Source: Elmis aenea | Lineage: Eukaryota; Arthropoda; Insecta; Coleoptera; Elmidae | Direction of reading: 5' to 3' | Assembly (NCBI GenBank): GCA_947652605.1 | Contig: OX393577.1 | Span: 55,142,108 to 55,206,107 of the forward strand | DNA length: 64,000 nucleotides | Shown here: positions 47,215 to 58,100 of the stretch, piece after piece | Layout of the letters: every line of letters starts with the position of its first letter | How positions within the stretch are numbered: the stretch's first letter is position 1 | The notes under the pieces: generated by a model | Seen by the model: the letters and a program-made list of their open reading frames with translations, nothing else | Told to the model about the DNA's origin: nothing | The model's database searches: none | Translations under genes and position numbers: made by a program

Positions 47215-47945
47215 TTTTAGTTTTTGGTTTCGTTGGAGGCAGGTAAAGTGACCCAAAACTGTTTATATGTATCGACGCCAGAAGCTACCCCTTGCGGGGT
47301 ACTTGAGTTGAGGTCATAAGATGAAGGGTTGGCATTGTGTAGTGCATGCAGTATGCAGTTATATTAGATAGAGTATTATGTAACACTGCAGTTATTGGTG
47401 TTTATTATGTTATTGTGTTTATTTGTGTTATTGTGTTTTGGATTGCAATCATTTGGTAATGTACTAATCATGCTGCTAATTTCTCTCCATTTCTCCATAC
47501 AGAGTGCTGGGGGGGTAGTGGGCTTGCGGGTCCACCTCCCGGCCGTAGGTGCCCCTGTGTGGGGTACACCTGGATGAGGAGGCGCTTTAAGCGTGGGGAT
47601 CCGGATGTACACCGGAGGGTCCACCCAGGTGCCATCAAAGCATGCCAACGGTACCCAACGTGACCAGAGAGTCTGATAGCTGTTGTCCAGGTTGCTGATC
47701 TGGAGTGTTGTCCAGGGGTTGAGCTGGATTAGATCCAGGGTGTATGTTGATACACATGCTAATTTATATAATGCGTGGGACGCCATGCTTTGCCTTTCAG
47801 CTTTGTGTGCGAGTGAGACCACCTTGTTGCTTTATGCTTGGCTTTATTGGAGATATGTGTGTTCATGTATAATATGGTGATGGGCTTATATTAACCCTGG
47901 CAATCCAGCATCACACGCGGGGGTGGGTTCCCCCCGGTGAGTACA
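47215..47945 (-). mobile_element. GC-rich block, unclassified retroelement-like fragment
   Basis: Markedly GC-richer than everything around it, with abrupt edges. On the minus strand it begins GGGGGGAACCCACCCCC, includes AATAAAGC and TATATAAAT signals, and carries the longest open frame in the window. The composition jump suggests an insertion from a different sequence class, such as the 5' part of a LINE or a solo LTR. No target duplication, reverse transcriptase or terminal TG...CA pair was confirmed. Confidence 0.5.
47376..47822 (-). CDS. 148-codon open frame in GC-rich block, function unknown
   Basis: The longest uninterrupted frame in the window. The N-terminal half looks like ordinary mixed sequence (MVSLAHKAERQSMASHALYK at the start). 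The middle is Pro/Thr/Gly-rich (around residues 70-110: DPPVYIRIPTLKAPPHPG). The end is Asn/Thr/His-rich and translates simple TGTTATTGTG repeats. There is no signal peptide, zinc finger or catalytic motif. It may be a fragment of a retroelement ORF1 or a chance frame in a GC-rich repeat. I do not recognise it. Confidence 0.2.
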   Translation of the reverse strand: MVSLAHKAERQSMASHALYKLACVSTYTLDLIQLNPWTTLQISNLDNSYQTLWSRWVPLACFDGTWVDPPVYIRIPTLKAPPHPGVPHTGAPTAGRWTRKPTTPPALCMEKWREISSMISTLPNDCNPKHNNTNKHNNIINTNNCSVT

Positions 47946-48910
47946 TAATTGTTACTAATTATTAAATGTTATCAGTGGCACAAGCTTCTTTGTTTTATGT
48001 ACGCTGCATACACCTTTGCACCAATCGCTTGGCTTCAGCCTCTGCCTGCCTCGGGAACCCGATAGTACCCTAATAAATAACACTAAACTTGTAAGTAAAA
48101 TAATGCGAACCATGTAAACTAAAGTAGTTAACGTCCCAGTTATTATGTATTCAAAAAGGCATCCTAACATATAGTACAAAATCTGCTAAATGGGAGAACT
48201 ATTTCCTTATGAAACAGCCAGTCACCATTTAGTTTTTCAAAAAATTCGGGAGTAACTAGATGGGCATTAAAAAATTAAACTAAATAACGTAATTTCTTTG
48301 AACAAAAACATCTAAATTATAGCATAAACACAAAAACCTCGTCCTCATAACACAATTCACTGAATTTATGGGCGTTGTCTTCAAGGTGCCAAAAATGAAT
48401 CAAATATTGCTGCTGGTATCTACATACGGTGTATGCTTCTAAAATATTATGCTTGGTTGCTAAACAGCACAACCATTCTTTTGTTCCTATTAAATAAATA
48501 TAATAAAGCAATTTTTTTGTTTTACGACCTGACTAAACATTTATGAAAAACTGCTTTTTAATATCTTCATAAAATTTAAAATTAGACATAACTAACATTT
48601 AATTTTAAAAAGAAAACGAAATATAAACAAATGTTACTAAATATAAACATGCTTTGTATTCATACAAAAGCATACCTAACTTTTTCTCGAATCTCATAAA
48701 CTAAACAAATTACAAAAACATTGTGAATTTTATACGAACAATGCGTTTTCTTTTAGTTATGAAACGTATATTTTCGCAATAAACATGCACAAAAAATAAT
48801 TTTTATTCGTATTTTTAAAGTTTCTTTAAGAAAATATAGGAAATTACCAATAAAATTCCCTTTAAAGTTTTGCCCCATTTAACCAACTTTTTATCCCTTC
48901 ATCATATATG
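47946..48910. other. No gene recognised
   Basis: AT-rich unassigned sequence between the GC-rich block and the next foldback. Confidence 0.4.
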
Positions 48911-48912
48911 TA

Positions 48913-49922
48913 CAGGGTGGTCCAAATTCGATGGGATTACATGGGTATCTCGCTTAATAGTCAAGATAGAGAAACAGTTTGATTACCAAAAATGTGCAGT
49001 TTTTTGAGACAAACTCAGTTCTCAATATATTTTATCATTTCCGGTTTTTCTTTCTTTTTTCTCTCTACTTTTTGTTTCTCATCTTTAAAACAATTGAAAA
49101 CCCCTTGTAACTTGCGTATTATTGACAATAAATAAATACATCAACCCCTATATATTTGGAAAGGGAAAAAAATAGGGAATTTAACCGTAAAATTTATTTT
49201 TTTTAGTATCATCGAACTTAACATAAAAATATCTTCATAAACTTTTTCGATATTTAAAACAATAACGGAGATATGACACATTATGAATAAAACAAAAAAA
49301 CTGTTTTTCTTTAATAACTCAAAAACCGGAAACAAAGAGTAGGCTGTGAAAACAAAAAAAAACAAAACAAAAAAAAAAACAAGAAAAACCGGAAATGATA
49401 AAATATTTTTCTGAGTTTGTCTCAAAAAATTGCACATTTAAGCGAGATACCCATGTAATCAGGGGCTTGGAGCGAAGCACGGAGCTGGAGCACGGAGCAA
49501 TGGGTTTTTGCCCGGAGCAAGAGCGGAGTCCCGAGCAAATAATTTTGATTGCTCCACTGCTCCGGTTTATGTACAATTTTTAAAAAAAAACTACTTTTTT
49601 TCTCGTTTTTATTACGTTTGAAGATCAATAATTTGTTTTTTTAAACATTTATTTAACTTCACTTGTTTGTTAGGGTCAAATATTGTTATTTTTGACCAAC
49701 TTCTTCTACATATATCCGATAAAATTAAAACTTTGTTTTTAAAAACAGTTTTTTTTTTATAAAAAGACTTTTTTTAAATGTTAACAATATTTGGAGCATG
49801 GAGCGGAGCCGGAGCAGAGCAGGAGCAGGCATTTTGATGCGGGAGCGGAGCTGGAGCAGCAATTAAAAAATTGGACTGCTCCAAACCCCTGCATGTAATC
49901 CCAACGAATTTGGACCACCCTG
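48913..49922. mobile_element. CAGGGTGGTCCAAATTCG foldback with nested hAT MITE
   Basis: Starts CAGGGTGGTCCAAATTCG; reversed right CAGGGTGGTCCAAATTCGTT; TA at 48911-48912 and 49923-49924. The left arm has GGGTATCTCGCTTAATAG about 30 bp in; the right arm keeps GCGAGATACCC but has lost about 30 bp next to it. The hAT MITE 49460-49891 sits in the right arm. The minus frame 49141-49437 comes from the palindrome and A-runs. Confidence 0.9.
49460..49891 (-). mobile_element. GCTCC-rich hAT MITE, copy 2
   Basis: CAGGGGCTTGGAGC at the left; reversed right CAGGGGTTTGGAGC. A perfect octamer duplication CATGTAAT (49452-49459 and 49892-49899). Opposite orientation to copy 1. Inserted into the right arm of the 48.9-kb foldback. 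Confidence 0.93.
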
Positions 49923-49924
49923 TA

Positions 49925-51070
49925 CAAGGTAATTTTTAACTGCTATTTAAAAGATATGTTAACTTTTTTAAGTTTTCTGAGCCCAATAAACGTTACCATG
50001 ATATTTTTGCCAACAATCGCTTACAGCAGCGATTATTTCAATGTCTTGTAAATAAATCCATTGTTTGCTTTGTTGGCTCTAAGTTCATTCTAATTACTAA
50101 TATCGCGTTTTTTTGAGCAGTATCACTATGTGTATTAACTATACCCGTCTAGTGATATGAAAACGGTCACCAACTAAACAAACAACTGCTCAAACCCGCA
50201 CTACATCACGTCAAACTGTTTATGTTGTATGTAATATCGTCCAATATGAAAAAGAGTACGACGTAAATGTATTCCAATTGAACATAAAGGACTTCACAAA
50301 TATTTGCGCATGAGATTAAGTGCAAATATGACGAACCAATATTTATTCTGTGCATGCAACGACTGTAATCAATAAATCTTCAATACAACCTAAGTACTCT
50401 TTATGATTCTTTAAAGATAAATCGACTACGAACCAAGCAAAATAAAATCTTACCACAGAATATAACGGGAAAAAAAGCACTACCAAACACTATTCAGACA
50501 ATTATACCCTAAATTTCAAGAAATTGAAGTGCATTTCGTTTTACGCACTTTTAAAACAAAGAAAACACTTGACCAACCAGACAAATTTTAAAATAAATAG
50601 CTGAATGGGCCGTGCATAAGAAACACCCTGTGTATTATTTAATAACTTTAACTAGTCAGCAATCACTATGACACTATAGTCAAATAAGGTTTCAAAGGAA
50701 TTGGTTTTGACATTGCCAAGTTGTTAAATTCAATAATATTTTTTTGAAGTCCTGTTCCTGTCAATATTTTCAAAAAAATTTAATAACTCAAAAACGATTG
50801 ATTTTAAGTACAAAAAAACATAATTTATTTTTAAAGGAGAATTTTATTTTAAATATATCTACTAATAAATACCAAATGTAAAGGGAGTTCTATTAAAAGC
50901 ATCAAAATTACGTTTCGTTGCGCAAAAACAAAACACTGCATATTTATAAATAATTTTAGGTTATGTAGTAAATGTCCACAAACAACTTTTACTTGAAACC
51001 TTTTTTAAAATTTTTATTAATGAGAGAGCTATCGAATAATTCGTCTAGGTTGGGACACCCTGTATAAATC
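49925..51070. other. Unassigned; two solitary CACCCTG ends
   Basis: AAACACCCTG ends at 50630 and GGGACACCCTG at 51062. Both face the same way, so they cannot be the two ends of one element. The rest is AT-rich with no gene. Confidence 0.4.
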
Positions 51071-51072
51071 TA

Positions 51073-51952
51073 CAGCGTCATTCAAAAAGTTTGCAACAAA
51101 TGGAAAAGTTTTTTATTATTGATTTCTCAGAAAATTTTATTCTTGATCAAAGTTGGTGCAAGTCCTAAAACTAATATTAAGATGATAAAAAGTCATAGGA
51201 CACTAGATTTTAGCGATTTTTGAAATATTCTCGAGAGTAGTGCCCTTATTTTAAGGGATTAAAAAAAATTATAAAAAAAGAGTTATTTGAAACCTAGAGT
51301 TAAAGCTAAAAGTTTAATAAAAAGTCATAGGACACTAGATTTTAGCGATTTTTGAAATATTCGCATGAGTAAAGTGTCCTTATTTTAAGAGATACAAAAA
51401 AATTATGGGAAAGATAAAATAAGTTTATATTTAAATTTTGACGGTCAAATTCCAATTTTTATTTTTCAATAAATTTTAACATTCAAAAAGTCTGCAACAA
51501 ATGGAAAAGCTTTTTTAATATTGATAACTCAGATAATTTTATTCTTGATAAAAGTTGGTGCATGGTCTAAAACTAATTTTAAGATAAAGAAAAGTTTAAT
51601 AAAAAGTCATAGGACACTAGATTTTAGCGATTTTTTAAATATTCGCATGAGTAAAGTGCCCTTATTTTAAGAGATACAAAAATAAAATTATGGGAAAGAG
51701 TTATTTAAGACCTAAAAAAAGGCTAAATTGAAATTTTGATGGTCAAATTCCACTTTTTATTTATTAAGAAGAAGAATTTTAAGCGCTTTACTCATGCGAA
51801 TATTTCAAAAATCGCTAAAATCCAGTATCGTATGACTTTTTATTGAAATTTTTTTCATCTTAATATTAGTTTTAGAACATGCACCAATTTTCTGAGAAAT
51901 CAATAATAGGTACATTTTTTTCCATTTGTTGCAGACTTTTTGAATGACGCTG
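51073..51952. mobile_element. CAGCGTCATTC foldback, intact copy
   Basis: Both ends read CAGCGTCATTCAAAAAGT (right end reversed: AAAAAGTCTGC); TA at 51071-51072 and 51953-51954. The interior repeats the module ACACTAGATTTTAGCGAT at least three times in direct orientation and once inverted near the right end, so it grew by internal tandem duplication. A truncated relative lies at 11062-11700. Confidence 0.88.
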
Positions 51953-51954
51953 TA

Positions 51955-53614
51955 TACATTGACAGTTTTTACAAAAGCCCAGAGATTCGAATAGTACCTT
52001 TTTTGATAAACGCTAGAACTAAAAAGTACGCGAAAACACAAGCGCGCTCTTTGTGAAGCTGAGCTTTCCTATTTATCTTAACCAATAGGTGGCACAAAAT
52101 TTGCTACAATCTATTTCGTGCTATTATATAAGATAGTTTTTAAAATATTGGGTCAGGAAGGTTACAAGTGGCTCGCGGTACACGGTTTGAGCATCCCTGG
52201 TGTTCTGTAAATCATCTAGGATTTACAGAACTAAAAAGATGTGTCACCCACCCATCCATCAACTTTTAAAACTTAACCAAACCCACTATTTACTTACATA
52301 CTTTGATACGAAAGGTGAGGAACATTGACTTCTAAAATCACCGATAAAAATTCCCATAGTGAGGATGTAAAGCAAACTAAATATTTGAATATTTTCAAGT
52401 TATTTAAATATTTACATAAGAGCCGTGTTAGTGGATAATTGCTTTTAAACTACTTAAAATAATATTCATTGTTTTAAAAAAGAATGTCAACGAAGAATGT
52501 ATGCACACACATCAATTTACAACCGAACCCACACAAGTATTTTTCAACAATAAACCTGCGGAATATGGCCATAAAATACTGACACCTGATGATATTTAAT
52601 CCAATTTCCTTGAATGTTTATTTAAATATTATTACAATAAATGACTAATAAACATTAACGTATGCCTTGTTGAAATGTAAACACATTTCTCATTTTCTGT
52701 ACCGCTGCAGGCACGACAAGCAAATAAAAAACGTATATAAAAATGCGTAATTTTAACGAATGCAGTTTACAAATTCAGGTTTTAAAGAACTCATAACACT
52801 CCTATAAAACTGATTTAAAAGTTTGCCGGTCAAAAATAAGCAACCAAATTACTAATACATCAGATTTTGTTTACGAAGGTTTCCTGCCAAAGCACGGCCA
52901 GTTTTAAAAACATTTGCATAATGAGAATAACAAATTTAGTGACAAGTGCACGTGACTTTTGTAACGAAGAATCGTACACATATAAAGTCGCCGCTGAGTA
53001 GAGCAAATTCCTGAAGAAATTCGTCAAAACTTTAAAATTTAATTTTTTATTTAAAACATTTAATACTGATGTTACGGCAAAAAATAATATAATTTTAATT
53101 ACGCTATTTCGCTCTACGCGAAGAATCCTAGATGTAGTTTAATCCTTTATATATCAAACATGTGCTTTAACTTTACACATTTCTGAAAATGGTACCCACA
53201 AGCCAAGTATATAAAAACGGTAAAACATCATTTAACAACAATTTTATGAGTATGTACTTAAACAAAGCTTTTTAAAAATTGCTGCGACTTAAGCCTAAAT
53301 TATTTTCTATAGGTATTTGAGTAAAATTACTGAAAGATTTGGAAATAAAGATTAAACTCTCAACCAAAATTAAGTTCATTTGAAAGTGTACGTCATCTGT
53401 CATTATCCACAATATCTGGGTGCTCATGGCTCCAAAGGAAATAATAAATAGGCAGTGCAAATATAATATGGCACTTTGAGGGACAAACTGAACTGCACTA
53501 CCTTCGAATGATCATTTTTAAGTTCCTTTAGCAAAATTTCGCGCTCATATTACTTTGGGGCTCTGAATTCTAGTAAATACGAAGTCGCTTCTACATAGGT
53601 ATCACATCCCGGAT
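51955..53614. other. Unassigned; solo hAT end and a hairpin
   Basis: A hAT-like terminus (reversed: CAGGGATGCTCAAACC) ends at 52199 with no partner found. A perfect 12-bp-stem hairpin GTTCTGTAAATC/GATTTACAGAAC follows at 52202-52231. The rest is AT-rich with no gene. Confidence 0.45.
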
Positions 53615-53726
53615 CCCGGCAAGAAAAGTGACACAACTCAAATCGTAATCATAAAACTTAAAATTGAAATAATTAAGAATCTGTGAATGTATGAGATGAA
53701 TCTTCGAACCTTTATTTGGCTTATAC

Positions 53727-53892
53727 CAGTGACGTAGTCAAGGAGGGGGGTCCAGGCCCCTCACGAAATCGATTGTCATTCAAAATTATTGTGTATATTT
53801 GAAATCATTAAGTTTTTCCACGATTTTTGTATACCTACACACTTAAAAAAATGTTCAGACCCCCTCCGAATAAAAATCCTGGCTACATCACT
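53727..53892. mobile_element. Short hAT MITE (CAGTGACGTAGTCA ends)
   Basis: CAGTGACGTAGTCAAGG at the left; reversed right CAGTGATGTAGCCAGG. The octamer GCTTATAC lies at 53719-53726 and 53893-53900; the final G of the terminus overlaps the duplication. 166 bp, non-coding. Confidence 0.85.
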
Positions 53893-53955
53893 GCTTATAC
53901 TTTACAGAAAAATATTGTAAATACCTCAGTCACATCTCACCACTGTAGTAAAATT

Positions 53956-54378
53956 CAGGGGTTTGGAGCGGTGCACGGAGCTGGAGCACGGAGCAGTGGA
54001 GCACGGAGCAGTGGAGCAATGGGTTTTTGCCCGGAGCAGTAGCGGAGTCCGGAGCAAATAATTTTGATTGCTCCACTGCCAGTTTATTATGTACAATTTT
54101 TTTAAAAACTACTTTTTTTTCTTTTTTTGAAAGTTTCACGATCAATAATTTGTTTTTTCAAACATTTATTTAACTTCACTTGTTTGTTAGGGTCAAATAT
54201 TATTATTTTTGACCAACTTCTACTTATCCGATAAAATTAAAACTTTGTTTTTAAAAACAATTTTTTTAATCAAAAAACTTTTTTATGTTAACTATATTTG
54301 AAGTATGGAACGGAGCTGGAGCAGTCATTTTGATGCCGGAGCGGAGCAATTAAAAAATTGGACTGCTCCAAACTCCTG
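53956..54378 (-). mobile_element. GCTCC-rich hAT MITE, copy 3
   Basis: CAGGGGTTTGGAGC at the left; reversed right CAGGAGTTTGGAGC. Octamers GTAAAATT and GCAAAATT flank it (7 of 8 match). The left subterminal region repeats GCACGGAGCAGTGGA, a small local expansion. Confidence 0.92.
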
Positions 54379-54423
54379 GCAAAATTGGTTAGCTTTTTGA
54401 GTTGTGTCACTTTTCTTGCCGGG

Positions 54424-55287
54424 GTGCGAATGATTCCTGCGACAATTAAGTTGAAAACACGGAACATATAGCCGACAATTATCTCACCAACATTTCAATG
54501 CGACTAATCAATTAATTTACGCTTCTGTGTGCAAATTCGCCTCAAAACCGTCATAACACAACCGATTATTACGAGCGTCATTCCACATCGTATAAATAAA
54601 CGAACTGCTATATCAAAAATATCACATTTCTTTGTAGAAACAAAACATCTGCTCGCGTCTTACGTGCTCAAGTACAGTGGATCATGTTATTAAGTAGTTT
54701 GATATGTTAATAATTGAAAGAAAAAACATTCGCGCGAGTAAATCTCACCGGGACGTTTTGTTACTCGACTTGTTTATAACAACAAAACCGCCAAGTTGTA
54801 CGAGTGGAATGAAAATGAGGACGCGATATATGGCAAAATGAGGCAATAACACAGTTAATGCAACAACTAATTCAGTGCTTGACAAGTTGATGAAGTTGAA
54901 AAAAAAAACTGATTGGCGTGTCTACACTTTAATCATGTATTTGTGGTAAAAGATTTTTGTTTTGTTGATAGCCATTTTACCTACAAAACTAGCCAGTTTT
55001 GTAGGTAAAATCGTTTTTTGTAACACAAAGTCCAACTGAATGATTTTTTTTTAGTACAAAAGTTTTTGCCAACGTAATTCGGATAAGCATACCCATGACG
55101 TCACTTATTAGGCACAAACAGTTCTCGATTTACGAAATAGTTTCGTTCCTAGAGGTCGGTGGCCATGCGATTTGTTCGTTGTGTGTTAAATGTTTAAGGA
55201 TGCATTGTCGTCAAAACTGTATTTTTGATGCTCATTAACAAATTTTGTGTGAATTTTGACGTTCGTTATGGCGAACGTTCGTATAGG
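54424..55287. other. Low-repeat stretch with a perfect hairpin
   Basis: Less repetitive and CpG-bearing, possibly host unique-copy DNA. A stem of about 17 bp, ATTTTACCTACAAAACT, with loop AGCC and perfect complement lies at 54974-55011. Confidence 0.45.
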
Positions 55288-55289
55288 TA

Positions 55290-56226
55290 CAAGGTGTTTC
55301 TTAAATATTGCGAAAAAATTCGGAAAGTGATTCCTTCTTGAAAATTAAGGGGGGGTCTGTCATATAAAAATTTTTCCTTAGACGTCTCCTTTCGGAGAGA
55401 CACCCCCCTGAAGGGGAGCGGTAAATTAGGTTTTTATTTTATTTCTTAAATTTGGATAAATGTAGGAAAATGATATTTGGTAGATGTTTTATACTTAATA
55501 AAAGGTTTCCCACAGTAATATTTTTAATCATCTCCCACCTTCACAGGGGCCTGAAAAGTGCGACCCCTACAGTTTTTGAGTAAAAAATAAAATAAGTAAA
55601 CATGAACCATCAAATATTCCAATATAAAACGATTTATTTTGGTGGTTACCATGATTTATTTATGTTCATATTGTGTAGAATTGACGTTTACGCGGCGACA
55701 ACGCTAAAATGCCCGTCAGTTCTATCCAATATGAACATAAACAAACCATGGCAACAAATGAATCGTTTTATTTTGGAATATTTGATGTTTCATGTTTACT
55801 TACTTATTTAATTTTTTACTCAAAAACTGTAGGTTTTACGAGAAAAACCAAGTAATAAAAAAAGTTTCTAAATAAAGCAAGCTTTCAAAAAATAATAATT
55901 GCAAAATTTTAACCCACCAAAAAGTTCTGATAAAAAACCAACAGGGGTCGTACTTTTCAGCCCCCTGTGAAGGTGGGAGATGATTAAAAATATTACGATG
56001 GGAAAGCTTTTAATAAGCATAAAACATCTAACAAATATCATTCTCCTGCCTTTATCCAGATTTGAAAAATAAAATAAAAACCTAGGTAAGTTTACCGCTC
56101 CCCTTTAGGGGGGTGTAACTCTGAAAGGATACGTCTAAGAAAGAAAAAAATTATATGAAAGACTTCCTTAATTTTCGATAAGGAATCACCTACCGAATTT
56201 TTTCGCAATATTTAAGAAACACCCTG
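55290..56226. mobile_element. CAAGGTGTTTCTTAAATATT foldback, copy 2
   Basis: Left CAAGGTGTTTCTTAAATATT; reversed right CAGGGTGTTTCTTAAATATT. A TA follows the right end (56227-56228), while the left flank is GGTA. Arms and turn match copy 1 at 42096-43088 closely, including the ATGAACCATCAAATATTCCA block, but with independent small deletions. Confidence 0.9.
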
Positions 56227-56228
56227 TA

Positions 56229-57787
56229 TGAAAACTTTGATTCAAAGCTATGCATGGTATTTATAATTGTACTTGCAATGTAGGTATTTGAATAAGATGC
56301 GCTACATACTTCATTTTTCCTCACAATCAAGATCTAATGCATCGCGGTTTTGATATCTTCGCTATAGTAAATTACACTACACGTCTAAATTTTCTTTTAA
56401 AAACTTCACTTACCGCCCTAAGACTTTAAGAACAGCAGGAAAAGCTTACCTAAAACAAAAAAAAAACAAAAATTAAAACTTGCACACTAATTACTTTCAT
56501 TATAGAAATAGAAACACATATTTTCCCTCTTTAGTCACAATAACACGAAGTTCGTGTTGCTTTTGTTTTCGTGAACCTGGTAATTGTGAGCGGCTTAAAA
56601 GATTAAATAATTAGAGCATAGCAAAATGTAATTTTACGTAAAGGATTACCATCGGTTCTCCCATAATATCAAACAATAATAAAAGGAGCAGCGCCGTAGT
56701 TTAATCCCAAGGTTGCTTGGTAGTAACTATTGTTCGAGATATACAATAACCTACAAGGCGGAATTGTCCACTTATTCATGGCACATTTTGTAAAGCAAAT
56801 GATAATTTAGTGGTAACGCAGGTGGCCGCGGACGTGTTTATAAGAATCGCTTACAAGAAACGTGCAGAACAAATGATTGTTTGAATACAGCCACACCCAA
56901 GTCAGAAAGCAATGTCAGTAATTCTCATCAATAAGCAATTTTATTGAGACTTTTTAAAATCACTGTAAATAATACTAAATAAATTTTAAGGCGCTAATTG
57001 TAAGACAGTCGAATCAATATGTAAATAAAAACAATTAAATAACTATCTACTTTTTAAAAAACACGCCAAGTGAATTATTTCAATAATACATAATAAATAT
57101 AAAATTATTAACGTTGAATTAAAAAAAGCACTCATTTTTAAGAATCACTTCTTAAAGGAAATCTATACCGGTTTCGAGTCTTTTGTCTCTTTGTGAGTAA
57201 ATTACTTACGTAGTAACAGATTTATCAAACAATATTTTCTTCAAAAGGCAATTCTTAGATATCAGTGATTTTTGATTAAACAGCAAATGCGACTTTAAAT
57301 GAATGCTAAAATTAACGACAGTCTATAATTTCCAATTTACACAAAAAATAACAACTTATTTTAGTTAAACATAGCCTACTCGTACAAAATATCAGTATCC
57401 ACAAATATTTTGCAGGTAGGAAAGCGCTGCTATAGAGTTAGCTAACTTAACAGTTAACGATGTTAACCTCTTTCAAATACAATTATAAGAAAAAGCTATG
57501 AAATTAGTTGAAAAATTACCTACGGCAAAAACCATGCCAAACATAGATTTTCTTAATATTTAACATGTAATTTAAGATAATTTACGAAAAATTGTGATTT
57601 GTAATTTGTTGTACAATTACTTCATATCGTTTAGATTTACTGCAACGGAAAGGAAGTAATGGTTAATAAACGCCTATTACCTAATAAAAGTAATTAAGTA
57701 CGAAATCTGATGGATATGAAACATCAAACAAATCATGTACATATACTGTAATAGCCCATGAACCTACAATAGTTATTTATGTATCAA
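56229..57787. other. No gene recognised
   Basis: AT-rich, apparently low-copy. Confidence 0.4.
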
Positions 57788-58100
57788 GGCCAAAAAGTAC
57801 GTTTTGGCCGAGGTGCATATTACATTTTTTGTGCGATAGAATTAAAAACAATTTAAATTTTTAGTATTTTTCAAAAATATAGGTTAGAAACTACGTGACA
57901 TTCTGTCACTGACAGATGACGGCGTATGCTGTTAGCTTTAATGCAAATTTACTTTTTCGGCTGCTACAGCGTACTTTTTTGGCCGTTGCTAAAGGTAACG
58001 GCCGGAAAAGTACTTTTTAGGCCGTTGCTAAGGATAACGCCGGTAATGCAGTACTTTATGGCTGCTAACGCGTCCGTCAAGTACGATCGCACAAAAATAT
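57788..58100 (+). repeat. Hairpin + TIR element with ~40-bp tandem core
   Basis: The hairpin GGCCAAAAAGTACGTTTTGGCC (57788-57809, quoted in two parts: GGCCAAAA and TTTTGGCC stems) is followed by inverted termini TTTTTGTGCGA (57826) and TCGCACAAAAA (58087). Units beginning GTACTTTTT at 57971, 58010 and 58051 carry GTTGCTAA then GGTAACGG or GATAACGC. Layout and core match the 44.6-kb element. Confidence 0.75.

Larger units (their letters stand above)
53615..54423. mobile_element. TIR element (CCCGGCAAGAAAAGTG) with two nested hATs
   Basis: CCCGGCAAGAAAAGTGACAC at about 53616 is matched inverted at about 54395-54423 over some 27 bp. Removing the insertions at 53727-53892 and 53956-54378 leaves an element of about 200 bp. 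The superfamily is not assigned because no clear target duplication was found. Confidence 0.75.

Noticed and set aside
49319..49576. Overlapping frames on both strands around 49.3-49.6 kb
   Set aside because: They cross the foldback/hAT junction and read through GGAGC repeats and A-runs.
50630..51062. A foldback between two CACCCTG ends
   Set aside because: Both ends face the same direction, so they cannot be the two termini of one element.
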